Of a stretch of DNA of 39,684 bases, positions 1 to 7,695 are shown piece after piece (within the stretch, counting starts at the first letter, position 1; every line of letters starts with the position of its first letter). The stretch lies in contig JAFSVU010000036.1 of assembly GCA_017444825.1 (NCBI GenBank), forward strand, positions 1-39,684. The letters run 5' to 3'. The notes under the pieces are model-generated. The model searched no databases and had not been told where the DNA came from. It saw only the letters and a list, made by a program, of their open reading frames with translations. This stretch comes from Clostridia bacterium (lineage in GTDB: Bacteria > Bacillota > Clostridia > UBA1212). A program made the translations under genes and the position numbers.

Positions 1-780
1 GTCATCATCGTCGTCATCGTGGTGATGGTGGCAGCAGCATTCGTCATCATCGTCCTCATCTTCTTCATCGTAATCTTGTTTGTGATGACAGAAGCACTCT
101 GCGTCATAATCGTCATCGTCATGATGGTGATGATGGTGGTGCTTCATAGCCTCTTTTTCCAGCTCCTTCAGCTGATTTTCGAGGGAGTTGCTCTGCCTTA
201 TGGCGTCAAGTATCTGTTTTCCGGTGATCTTGTCCCAGGGGGTCGTGACGATGGTGGCCTCAGGGTTGATCTCGCGGATCCTTGCAACGCACTCGGCAAG
301 CCTTTCCTCGCTGACCTTGTCGGTGTGGCTCAGAATGACGGTTGCGGCGTGCTCGATCTGATTCAGGAAGAATTCGCCGAAGTTCTTTGAATAAACTCTG
401 AATTTTCCCGCGTCCACCACAGTGACTGCGCTGCCGACCTTTGCGTTCTCATTGTCAAGTCTTGTTATAGCGCCAATGACGTCGGAGAGCTTTCCTACGC
501 CTGAAGGCTCGATCAGTATGCGCTCGGGGGCCAGCTCGGAGATAACGCGGTTCAGTGCGTCGCCGAAATCACCCACAAGGCTGCAACAGATGCATCCCGA
601 ATTCATCTCGGTGATCTCGATGCCCGCCTCCTTCATAAAACCGCCGTCAATGCCTATCTCGCCGAACTCGTTCTCGATGAGAACGATCTTCTCGCCTGCG
701 TAGGCTTCCTTGATCAGCTTCTTTATGAGCGTTGTTTTGCCTGCGCCCAAAAATCCTGAAAATACATCTATTTCGATCAT
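1..780 (-). CDS. CobW/COG0523-family GTPase with His/Asp/Cys-rich tail (3' end outside window)
   Basis: This is a G3E P-loop GTPase of the CobW/YjiA/ZNG1 group, a family that delivers or handles metal ions such as zinc or cobalt. It reads from ATG at 780 for 260 residues without a stop, so the C-terminus is missing. The Walker A motif GFLGAGKTT is at residues 9-17, the family metal motif CICC at 63-66, EPSG follows in the switch region, and SHTDK stands where NKxD is usual. From about residue 214 the chain becomes a metal-binding tail: seven His (214-220), Asp4, CxC-HH (229-233), an acidic stretch, CCC-HHHH (248-254), then Asp6 up to the window edge. Whether a CobW C-terminal domain follows cannot be seen. 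An AAAGGAG ribosome site lies 11 bases upstream and a promoter at 833-862. The GTPase family is certain; the metal is not. Confidence 0.9.
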   Translation of the reverse strand, partial: MIEIDVFSGFLGAGKTTLIKKLIKEAYAGEKIVLIENEFGEIGIDGGFMKEAGIEITEMNSGCICCSLVGDFGDALNRVISELAPERILIEPSGVGKLSDVIGAITRLDNENAKVGSAVTVVDAGKFRVYSKNFGEFFLNQIEHAATVILSHTDKVSEERLAECVARIREINPEATIVTTPWDKITGKQILDAIRQSNSLENQLKELEKEAMKHHHHHHHDDDDYDAECFCHHKQDYDEEDEDDDDECCCHHHHDDDDDD

Positions 781-832
781 TTTTAAAAATCACTCCTTTG
801 ATTAGTTATGAGAAAGGATCTCATGCCGTCTG

Positions 833-862
833 ATTATACTCCAAACCCGCGGAGACTTTCAA
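833..862 (-). promoter_or_regulatory. Sigma-A-type promoter for the CobW-type gene
   Basis: Read on the minus strand, TTGAAA (862-857) and TATAAT (838-833) are separated by 18 bp. Transcription would start about 45-50 bases upstream of the ATG at 780. I see no Zur-like palindrome with confidence. Confidence 0.6.
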
Positions 863-883
863 AGTACATCTTTGCGTGGGTCT

Positions 884-2212
884 TTATTTAAAGAATGCTT
901 TAAACATTTCCTCCGTGGACAGGTGGTCTGCGACCGAGCCCAGCTCCTTTGGCGAGTGCATCGCAAGGAGGGGAGTACCTATGTCGCAGGTCTTTATGCC
1001 GAGAGCCGCGGAGAGCATGGGGCCGATGGTGCCGCCGCCACGGGAATCGGAATTGTTGGAAAAACGCTGGAAGGGAATGTTGTTTTCTTCGCACAGGAAG
1101 GCAAATTCCGCGAGGGGCTCAGCTTCCGTGGAGTAGCTCTGGTTCCATGTCCTCTTAAGAGCCACACCCTTGCCCAGTATGACAGGCTGGGTGCCGTCGT
1201 AGAGCTCGGGGTAGGACGGGTGGGTGGCGTGGCCCATGTCTGCGGAGAGAAGGAAGCTCCGCCCGGTGACGTCGAGAATATGTTCCTCCGGGAAAAATCT
1301 TTTTGCGATGGCCTTAACCGTCTCCACGGCGAATGCGCTTCTTGCGCCAACGTCCGTCTGGGAGCCGCACTCTTCGTGGTTAAAAGCGAAGGCGAGCCTT
1401 ATATCGGAGCTGCAGTCTGAAAGAGCACTTGGCTCGGCGTCCGCCAGAAAGCCGGTGAACAGCGAGTGGACCATACCCCTGTCGTCAAGGCCCTGCGCCA
1501 GTATGAACTCCTCCGACGCGCCGCAGAGAGACGCTCCGTCCGCGACGGTGAGGGAAAGATCGAAGCTCATAATATCCGAAGGGAGGATACCTGAGATCCC
1601 CGAGACCTCCGACGCTTTTTCCGCGATCATTTTTGCGAACACGTCTTCGCCTTCGTCATTGTCGAGGCCGAAGAAGGGGAGAAGCTGGTTCTGGATGCTG
1701 AACCTGGCGCCGTCGTTGACGCCGTGGTTCATGTGGATCGACGGGTTCGGGATGACGAATCGTTTTCCGAAATCAACGACGTCCGCAAACCGAAGCTCGC
1801 CGTCTGCCCGGAAGAACACTCTTCCGGAGAGCTTGAGCGCCCGGTCCATCCAGGGGTGAACTATAGCCCCGCCGTACATTTCAACGTTCATGCGGAGAAC
1901 GCCGTTGCCTTTTCTGAGACCCGAGGTCTTGATCTTTAAGACCGGGTAGTCCATGTGGGCGGCGCCGATGCGTATGCGTCCCTTTCCCGCGGAAGGCTCG
2001 CAGGGACCGGTGAAAAACGCGGCGACTGCGGTGTCTCCCTGGGTGACGTAATAGCCCCTGCCACGCTCGGCCTTATCCATGTCCGTGAGTGTGATCTTTT
2101 TAAAGCCCGAAGATGTCAGGGCGTCGATAAGTTCCGAGGATACGTGGAACGGGGTGGGTGTTTTGTCAAGAAATTCGATGAAATTGGTTATATCGCCGAA
2201 TTTGAGTTTCAT
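884..2212 (-). CDS. M18 family metalloaminopeptidase
   Basis: This is a dinuclear zinc aminopeptidase of family M18 (aspartyl aminopeptidase/ApeB type), a cytosolic tetrahedral enzyme that removes N-terminal, often acidic, residues. At 442 residues it has the normal family length. The expected metal and catalytic residues are visible: AAHMD (His86), LDDRG (Asp243), NHEECGS (Glu280/281), SADMGHA (Asp325) and MHSPKE near the C-terminus (His419). The start is ATG at 2212, six bases after AAAGGAG. The gene follows the parA/parB-like pair on the same strand by 67 bases and may be cotranscribed, though the short spacer holds a small GGTCTT/AAGACC hairpin. Substrate preference cannot be read from the sequence. 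Confidence 0.93.
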   Translation of the reverse strand: MKLKFGDITNFIEFLDKTPTPFHVSSELIDALTSSGFKKITLTDMDKAERGRGYYVTQGDTAVAAFFTGPCEPSAGKGRIRIGAAHMDYPVLKIKTSGLRKGNGVLRMNVEMYGGAIVHPWMDRALKLSGRVFFRADGELRFADVVDFGKRFVIPNPSIHMNHGVNDGARFSIQNQLLPFFGLDNDEGEDVFAKMIAEKASEVSGISGILPSDIMSFDLSLTVADGASLCGASEEFILAQGLDDRGMVHSLFTGFLADAEPSALSDCSSDIRLAFAFNHEECGSQTDVGARSAFAVETVKAIAKRFFPEEHILDVTGRSFLLSADMGHATHPSYPELYDGTQPVILGKGVALKRTWNQSYSTEAEPLAEFAFLCEENNIPFQRFSNNSDSRGGGTIGPMLSAALGIKTCDIGTPLLAMHSPKELGSVADHLSTEEMFKAFFK

Positions 2213-2279
2213 ATTTGGCTCCTTTCGGAAGACCGCGGAGGGTCTTTGAGGTTTTCAGCAAACGGTATTTGACAAACGG

Positions 2280-2783
2280 TCAGAGAAGGTAGTTCGGAAG
2301 CTCGTCTTGCTCCTGCTGCGGGGTGGTGCGGCGCACGGGCTTTTCGTCAAGGCTCTTGCTCTTACTGTCGTAGCGGAATGTCTCGTTGTATATGAGGGCG
2401 GCGGTCCTGTCGTCGCAGACTATGATCTCGGCGGGGATCGTGGAAAGACCCAGTTTCTGGGCGGCGTAGAACCTCTTGTGGCCCATGATTATGCGGTAGA
2501 CAGGCCCCTTGTCACCGTCAATGCGGCGAAGAAGCATGGGAATAAGTATGCCGTACTTTTTCACGGATTCCACCACGTCGTCAAATGTTGCGGCGCACGT
2601 GATCATCTCCTCGTCGTACGTGGGCAATATGTCTGTGAGAGCCACAAAATCCAGCTTCACGTCGTCCGCTTTGACCGTGGCAGCGGCGGGTTCGACGAAG
2701 AATTTAAGCTGCTCGTCGGGATTGCCAATTACTTTTTCCGCAACTTTTCCTGCGCGGCTGATACTGCTTTTTCCTATCGACAT
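2280..2783 (-). CDS. Short ParB-like protein (N-terminal ParB/Srx domain only)
   Basis: This 167-residue protein carries a ParB/sulfiredoxin-fold N-terminal domain. A segment beginning ESVKKYGILIPML (about 89-101) is followed by IIMGHKRFYAAQKLG, which occupies the place of the ParB box with GERRxRA. There is no room for the central helix-turn-helix or the C-terminal dimerisation domain of a chromosomal ParB, so it cannot bind parS in the usual way. Its ATG overlaps the end of the ParA gene by 10 bp, with AAAGGAG upstream inside parA, so the two are translationally coupled. It is probably the partner of that ParA. The GHKR substitution for GERR raises doubt about canonical CTP binding. The precise role is unknown. 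Confidence 0.8.
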   Translation of the reverse strand: MSIGKSSISRAGKVAEKVIGNPDEQLKFFVEPAAATVKADDVKLDFVALTDILPTYDEEMITCAATFDDVVESVKKYGILIPMLLRRIDGDKGPVYRIIMGHKRFYAAQKLGLSTIPAEIIVCDDRTAALIYNETFRYDSKSKSLDEKPVRRTTPQQEQDELPNYLL

Positions 2784-3559
2784 TTCTCATCAATCTCCTT
2801 TGCCAATTCTGTGAACTCCTGAGCGCTTCTGCTCCTGGGGCTGAAATCGATAACGGGCCGGCTCTCGTCCTGGGCCTTCTCGACGTTTACGTCCACTCTG
2901 ACGTAGTTTTTAAAAATATAGGTGTCCATTTCGGACAGCGTTTCCATTGTCTGCTTGAAATAGTTTTTGCGCTCGGATACCTTGGTCACGGTGATGCCGA
3001 GAACTTCAAGCTCGGGGGCGAGGCCTCTGATCTCGCCAATGAACTCAAACATATTGGCAAGTCCGAAGAGTCCCCAGGGGGAGGCCTCCACCGGAATGAT
3101 CACCTTGTCGGATGCCACGAGTATGTTTGTGACCCAGGTTCCGAGGGTGGGAGGCGCGTCGACCAGGATGTAGTCGTATTCGCCGGACGCCTTGATCGGA
3201 AGGAGGGCTCTTCTAAGCAGGAACTCACGGCTGATTTTGGGAAGGAGCTGCAGCTCTATGCCGCTCATGAGTGTGGAGGAGGGGATCAGCCTGAGGTTTT
3301 CGTACCTTGTATCCCTTATACACTCCTTAAGGTCCGCGGTCCCCTGCATTACGCGGAAAAGATTTTTGGGTCCCCTGGCCATCTCAAGCACCTCTTCCTC
3401 GTCAAAAAACGAAAGGGAAAGGTTCAGCTGCATATCTCCGTCGATAAGCAGCACTTTTTTGCCTGAAAGGGCGAGGGCATAACCAACGTTCGCGCAGGTG
3501 GTGGACTTGCCGCTTCCGCCTTTGTTGTTAGTAAAGCAGATGACCGTAGTATTCTTCAT
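2774..3559 (-). CDS. ParA/Soj/MinD-type ATPase
   Basis: This 261-residue deviant-Walker ATPase belongs to the ParA family, whose members position DNA or protein cargo by ATP-dependent dimerisation on the nucleoid. The deviant Walker A KGGSGKST is at residues 13-20, the A' motif LLIDGDMQLNLS near 38-49, and Walker B is in YDYILVDAPP. No N-terminal DNA-binding extension is present, so it is Soj-like in size. The start is ATG at 3559 after an AGGGGG ribosome site. It is followed, with overlap, by a ParB-like protein lacking a helix-turn-helix. The pair lies beside neither gidA nor rnpA, so it is not the typical origin-proximal parAB. An accessory partitioning or positioning role is likelier than chromosome segregation. 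Confidence 0.9.
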   Translation of the reverse strand: MKNTTVICFTNNKGGSGKSTTCANVGYALALSGKKVLLIDGDMQLNLSLSFFDEEEVLEMARGPKNLFRVMQGTADLKECIRDTRYENLRLIPSSTLMSGIELQLLPKISREFLLRRALLPIKASGEYDYILVDAPPTLGTWVTNILVASDKVIIPVEASPWGLFGLANMFEFIGEIRGLAPELEVLGITVTKVSERKNYFKQTMETLSEMDTYIFKNYVRVDVNVEKAQDESRPVIDFSPRSRSAQEFTELAKEIDEKCR

Positions 3560-3651
3560 TGACCAATATCCCCCTTTTCCGGTAGGGCTCCGGCGGCAGC
3601 GGAAGGCTCATGACAGATACGCATTTCTTCCGCCGAAGCACATTTGACAAA

Positions 3652-3680
3652 ATTTTACTATAAAATCAAATAAAAAACAA
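3652..3680 (-). promoter_or_regulatory. Possible promoter for parA-like operon
   Basis: On the minus strand, TTGTTT (3680-3675) and TAAAAT (3657-3652) are 17 bp apart in an AT-rich stretch about 90 bases upstream of the ParA start. The match is modest. It would be divergent from the strong promoter at 3714-3742. Confidence 0.35.
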
Positions 3681-3713
3681 TCTCGACGTTAAAAAAACGC
3701 TTCCTTCTCACAC

Positions 3714-3742
3714 TTGAAAAAAGCCTGTCCGAACTGTATAAT
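3714..3742 (+). promoter_or_regulatory. Promoter for the CotH-like gene
   Basis: TTGAAA (3714-3719), a 17 bp spacer and a perfect TATAAT (3737-3742) predict a leader of about 105 bases before the ATG at 3856. The rest of the 296-base spacer 3560-3855 holds the opposing parA promoter and no gene that I can support. Confidence 0.7.
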
Positions 3743-3855
3743 ACCACCATAAAAGAGCGCGGCGAAGGCTTTGGTGTGAAAGCGAAATTGGCGCTATATA
3801 TAGGGGAATACGTATTGGCGATGCCTTGCGTCCCCGGAATGTGAGACTGATCATT

Positions 3856-5736
3856 ATGAGACATTTTTCGGTGTTCCTGAGAAAGACGCTGGCCGTACTG
3901 CTGGCTGTGATCGTTTGCGCGGCGGTGCGTCCCTCCTGTGTGGTAAACGATAAAACATCTGCGGACCCCGACGGGGATCTGGAAAACATAGGAAAATACA
4001 AGCCTGAATTCACTGTCAACGGATGCATTTTTACGGACAAGGTGAGCACCAGGATCATTGTTCCCGGTAATTTTAAAGAGGCGGGCTACGTCGTAAGAGT
4101 TACGTATGACGGCAGCGAGCCCACTGCAAAGTCGAGAGCGTACAACGGTGAGGATATAACGCTGCCAAAGAAGGCGGAGATCACGAAATTCACGGGTCTT
4201 AAAGGAACCGTCTCCGTGTCTGTTATCCGCGCTGCCTGGTTCGACAAACGGGGCAGGATCGCCGGCAAGATATCCACCGAAACCTTCATAAAAGTTGAGG
4301 AGCAGGACAGATTTTCCGGCCTTCCGGTCATAGCTCTCACCACGGACCCTGTGAACCTTACGGGTGAGAATGGCATCTTCACCAACTGGTCCGGGAAAGG
4401 AAAAGAGTGGGAGCGACCGGTAAACGTTCAGTATTTTAACGAGGAGGGTCAGCCGGTGCTTTCCCAGGACGGCGGCATCAGGCTCTTTGGAGGCAGCTCG
4501 AGAGGCCTTTCCCAGAAATCTCTTAAAATATACGCGAGAAAATCAAGCGACTTCGGCACCGACAGATACGACGGGGCGGGAAAATTCAAATATCCCCTTT
4601 TCGGTGAGGACCGCAAGAAGGCCGACGGCACAGTGATGGACGGCTACGACAGCTTTATCCTGAGAAACGGCGGAAACGACTCGCTGCTCACCCCTACAGA
4701 GGCGGAGAGGGCCACGTTTATACGCGACGGCATTGCCAATGTCATCGCCGGAAAAGCCGCTCCCGAGCTTATGAACATGAACTACAAGCCCGTGATCGTA
4801 TTCCTTAACGGGGAATACTACGGACTTATGAACATGCGGGAACACGAGAACGATAACACGATAAGGAACAACTACGGCATCGCCGACGAGGACAAGGCCA
4901 ACATCTGCGTCATCTCTTCCGAGCTTGACACCTCCCGCGGCGACAGATATGACGGCACCTGGTTCTATTACGTTCAGGACGACGGTCCGGAGGGGGAGCT
5001 TGAGGCATTCGAGAGCCTTTTGAGCGACATCAAGGCGGGCAAGCTTTCCTACGCGGAGATCGCGGAGAAATTCGACGTGGACAGCTTTATGAAATACTGC
5101 GCGGTGAACCTTTTCCTCTGCAATACCGACTGGCCTCACAACAACATAAAAGTCTGGCGTTACTGCGGCGAGGGCAGCGGCGACCTTGACGGACGCTGGC
5201 GATTTGTTTTCAAGGACATGGATCTGGGCCTGGGAAGGTACACCATAGGAAATCAAACGGATGAGCGGGGCAGCACTCCCATTGAGCTTTACACCAAAGC
5301 GGATTCCGAAAACTTCCGCCTGATGCTCTGCAATTATCTTGATTACGATAGGAACGTGGGATATCCGGAAGTCGCCAATCTCACCTACGTCGATACGCTG
5401 GGGCTCCAGGGGCTTTTTGCGAATCTGCTCAAAAACAGTGATTTCAGAAAGAGGTTCGGGGACTATTGCCGCGAGCTGGCTACGGAGATATGGCCTGTGG
5501 AGGAGCTTGAAAAGCTGATCACAGACTCTGCAAGCAGGATCAAGGACGAGATCCGCTACTACATCCAGAAACAGTATTTCGGAAATTTCAGATTCGCATT
5601 TACCATCGATTACGACACGTGGTATCAGGCGATATTTAACGAGGATGACTCGCTGATCACATGGGCGAGGGAAAGGAGCGGCGCGGACGGATATTTCATG
5701 AAGGAAGTGAACGAGCTCCTTAAGATGTTCGACTGA
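3856..5736 (+). CDS. Secreted CotH-family protein with chitobiase-like N-terminal domain
   Basis: CotH proteins are atypical kinases; Bacillus CotH phosphorylates spore coat proteins, while many clostridial versions are exported and of unknown target. I chose ATG at 3856 (626 residues), because it leads directly into a signal sequence (MRHFSVFLRKTLAVLLAVIV); an in-frame TTG at 3826 would add ten residues. A Cys follows the hydrophobic stretch but the lipobox is poor. A chitobiase C-terminal-like beta domain (CHB_HEX_C; the motif VTYDGSEPT is typical) covers roughly residues 45-145. The CotH kinase-like domain begins near 170. Probable active-site signatures are NTDWPHNN (423-430) and KDMDLGLG (453-460), matching the family pattern of Asp/Asn followed by a DxD metal site. 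It sits alone before spoIIP. Kinase activity is inferred from the family. Confidence 0.85.
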   Translation: MRHFSVFLRKTLAVLLAVIVCAAVRPSCVVNDKTSADPDGDLENIGKYKPEFTVNGCIFTDKVSTRIIVPGNFKEAGYVVRVTYDGSEPTAKSRAYNGEDITLPKKAEITKFTGLKGTVSVSVIRAAWFDKRGRIAGKISTETFIKVEEQDRFSGLPVIALTTDPVNLTGENGIFTNWSGKGKEWERPVNVQYFNEEGQPVLSQDGGIRLFGGSSRGLSQKSLKIYARKSSDFGTDRYDGAGKFKYPLFGEDRKKADGTVMDGYDSFILRNGGNDSLLTPTEAERATFIRDGIANVIAGKAAPELMNMNYKPVIVFLNGEYYGLMNMREHENDNTIRNNYGIADEDKANICVISSELDTSRGDRYDGTWFYYVQDDGPEGELEAFESLLSDIKAGKLSYAEIAEKFDVDSFMKYCAVNLFLCNTDWPHNNIKVWRYCGEGSGDLDGRWRFVFKDMDLGLGRYTIGNQTDERGSTPIELYTKADSENFRLMLCNYLDYDRNVGYPEVANLTYVDTLGLQGLFANLLKNSDFRKRFGDYCRELATEIWPVEELEKLITDSASRIKDEIRYYIQKQYFGNFRFAFTIDYDTWYQAIFNEDDSLITWARERSGADGYFMKEVNELLKMFD

Positions 5737-5765
5737 TCCGAAACAGCAACGATATGACACCAAGG

Positions 5766-5787
5766 TCCCGCGGCTCCGGCTGCGGGA
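5766..5787 (+). terminator. Possible terminator after the CotH-like gene
   Basis: TCCCGCGGC and GCTGCGGGA form a nine-pair stem (one G-T wobble) around a TCCG loop. Only a weak T-rich tail (TATTTCAT) follows, so termination may be partial. The hairpin ends 39 bases before the -35 of the next gene. Confidence 0.45.
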
Positions 5788-5825
5788 TATTTCATGTGAA
5801 AGAGGCTTAAAAGCTTTTTCCGGAA

Positions 5826-5854
5826 TTGCAGTTGCGGGACGATTTGTGTATAAT
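5826..5854 (+). promoter_or_regulatory. Promoter for the SpoIIP-like gene
   Basis: TTGCAG (5826-5831) and a perfect TATAAT (5849-5854) are 17 bp apart. Transcription would begin around 5861, which argues against starting translation at the ATG at 5862 and for the one at 5952. I see no clear sigma-E -10/-35 signature, although spoIIP genes are usually mother-cell controlled. Confidence 0.55.
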
Positions 5855-5951
5855 TATTTAAATGACGGGCAGACGGATCAAGGATCCGTGTGTGAAAACT
5901 GCCCGGCAGAGAAACGTTTTAAAAGAAGCCGCCATGCGGCCCGGTGATGTT

Positions 5952-7664
5952 ATGACAGACTGGAAGCTTTTCGATGTTCCCGAAGATGAGCCCGCGCCTT
6001 TAAAAGACGCTTCTTTCGGCGCGGAAGATGAGGACATTGGTCTTGATGAAGGCTTCTTTTTCGGCGATGAGGAAGGCGCAGCCGGGGAGGACGATCCGGA
6101 TGAACAGCCTGTCGATATGAGAAAAAGAAGATCCATCGCGGAGAACTCAAGAAGGCTTGCCGAGAACATTAAGAGAAGAGAGCAGGAGGCCCTGGAGGCC
6201 GAGATCGCAAAGCGGGGCGAAAAGGATATTTTCGGCGAATACGAAAACGACGTGAAAAAGCAGGAGTCCGAGATATCCCTGCTCATCGCAGACGCCGAAA
6301 AGAGAAGAGAGAAGAACAGAAGCAAAAAAGAGAAAAAACTCGAGACCGAAAAAAAGAAGGAAAAGGAGCGGGACGAGGTATGGGACCACTGGCTCCGGAG
6401 ACCTTCATTTTACGTTGCCTTTGGCGCTGTTTTCACTGCTTTTCTGGTGCTCGTAATCGGAGCTGTGGCAACTGCAGCCACTTCATCGAGGTCCGCGGTC
6501 ACGGGAGGCCTTACGGAAGTCCATGACAGGATGACCACCGACAGCGACGGCACATCCATCTACTCGATCCTGGGCTCCTACAGGGACTTTCTGGCCCATG
6601 ACGCAGGCGTGAGAAAGGCCGCTGCGGAACAGCAGCAGAAGGACAGCGGTGACGATCCTGTCCTTAAGCCCACACCCTCACCGAAAATCGAGGAAACTCC
6701 TTTTATAATGCCTACCGAGATACCTTCGGCAGACACCCCTCAGCCCACGTCCGGCGGCAAGGAAGGCTCGATGATGCTGTCCACCGGCGAGGATTATTAC
6801 GTGTTCGACCTGGGACCGAACGGATACAAAACGAGACATCTTAATATAGGAGACCGGTATACCTACGGGTACGGCACCGACAATGCGGGAAGGACTCTCC
6901 TTGTGGCGACGGGAGGCAACGACCTTGAATACGGATGCCTCAGGATACAGAACCCCTACGACGCACCCGGCTTTGAACTAAAGGACGTGCTGGACAGCCC
7001 GCTCCTCATAAGACGCTTTGCTCTCAGTGCAAGGCCCGTGATACTTTACTATACCCACACCTCCGAGGGCTACTGCTTAACTGAGGCGGAGAGAAAAGTC
7101 TCTTCATACCCCAGCATATCGGGCTACGACAGGGCCAGAAACGTGGTGGGAAGAGGCGAGATATTCAAGAGAGCATGCGAGGCTGTGGGCGTTGGCGTCG
7201 CTGTAATAGAGGACGTAAACGACACGGAGTACGACAGAGCTTACGACGTATCGAGAGAAGCGGTGAATACGCTTGCCGCGAGGAACGCCGACGCACAGCT
7301 TTCCATAGACATCCACTCGAATGCGTTTCTTTATCCGGCGGGCATGAGATACGCTCCCACAGTGACGAAGGATGATAAGCAGTACGCAAAAATACTGTTT
7401 GTGGTGACCCAGAACGAACAGACCAATCCCCTCTGGAGAGAAAACATAAAGCTGGCGATGCTGCTCATCGAAAAGCTTGAGGAGGAGGTTCCTGGCATAA
7501 CCCTCGGAATATCGCTCAGAAAAGACTCGAAATACAACACAAGCGCCACAAAATTCGGCCTTCTCGTGGAGCTTGGCTTTGAAGGAAACCTGGTGAGTGA
7601 GGCGGACCTTTCGGCGGAGCTTCTCGGAAGAGTGGTCGGAAATGCGCTCATAGGAAACTATTGA
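5952..7664 (+). CDS. spoIIP: SpoIIP-like cell-wall amidase with long charged N-terminus
   Basis: SpoIIP is a membrane-anchored zinc N-acetylmuramoyl-L-alanine amidase/endopeptidase that thins septal peptidoglycan during forespore engulfment. The catalytic domain fills the C-terminal half: YYTHTSEGY (His369, Glu372), DIHSNAF (His455) and LVELGFEGN (Glu540) match the family's zinc and catalytic motifs. Residues about 153-178 form one membrane helix and a Ser/Thr/Pro-rich linker follows. I chose ATG at 5952 (570 residues) because GGTGAT sits just upstream; in-frame ATGs at 5862 and 5934 exist. Unusually, about 150 strongly charged residues precede the membrane helix: an acidic part, then Lys/Glu-rich likely coiled coil. 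Bacillus SpoIIP has only a short cytoplasmic tail. The gene precedes lepA and hemW, the classic Bacillota order, which supports the assignment. Confidence 0.85.
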   Translation: MTDWKLFDVPEDEPAPLKDASFGAEDEDIGLDEGFFFGDEEGAAGEDDPDEQPVDMRKRRSIAENSRRLAENIKRREQEALEAEIAKRGEKDIFGEYENDVKKQESEISLLIADAEKRREKNRSKKEKKLETEKKKEKERDEVWDHWLRRPSFYVAFGAVFTAFLVLVIGAVATAATSSRSAVTGGLTEVHDRMTTDSDGTSIYSILGSYRDFLAHDAGVRKAAAEQQQKDSGDDPVLKPTPSPKIEETPFIMPTEIPSADTPQPTSGGKEGSMMLSTGEDYYVFDLGPNGYKTRHLNIGDRYTYGYGTDNAGRTLLVATGGNDLEYGCLRIQNPYDAPGFELKDVLDSPLLIRRFALSARPVILYYTHTSEGYCLTEAERKVSSYPSISGYDRARNVVGRGEIFKRACEAVGVGVAVIEDVNDTEYDRAYDVSREAVNTLAARNADAQLSIDIHSNAFLYPAGMRYAPTVTKDDKQYAKILFVVTQNEQTNPLWRENIKLAMLLIEKLEEEVPGITLGISLRKDSKYNTSATKFGLLVELGFEGNLVSEADLSAELLGRVVGNALIGNY

Positions 7665-7695
7665 CGGCTGTTAAAAGACCGGAAAGAAATAACCA

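Noticed and set aside
19-390. Plus-strand open frame rich in Val/Ile/Met
   Set aside because: It is the antisense of the His/Asp repeats in the CobW-type gene; it has no ribosome site and the composition is an artefact.
4543-5763. Long minus-strand open frame (406 codons)
   Set aside because: It lies antisense to the CotH-family gene, which has recognisable motifs; no family features or ribosome site.
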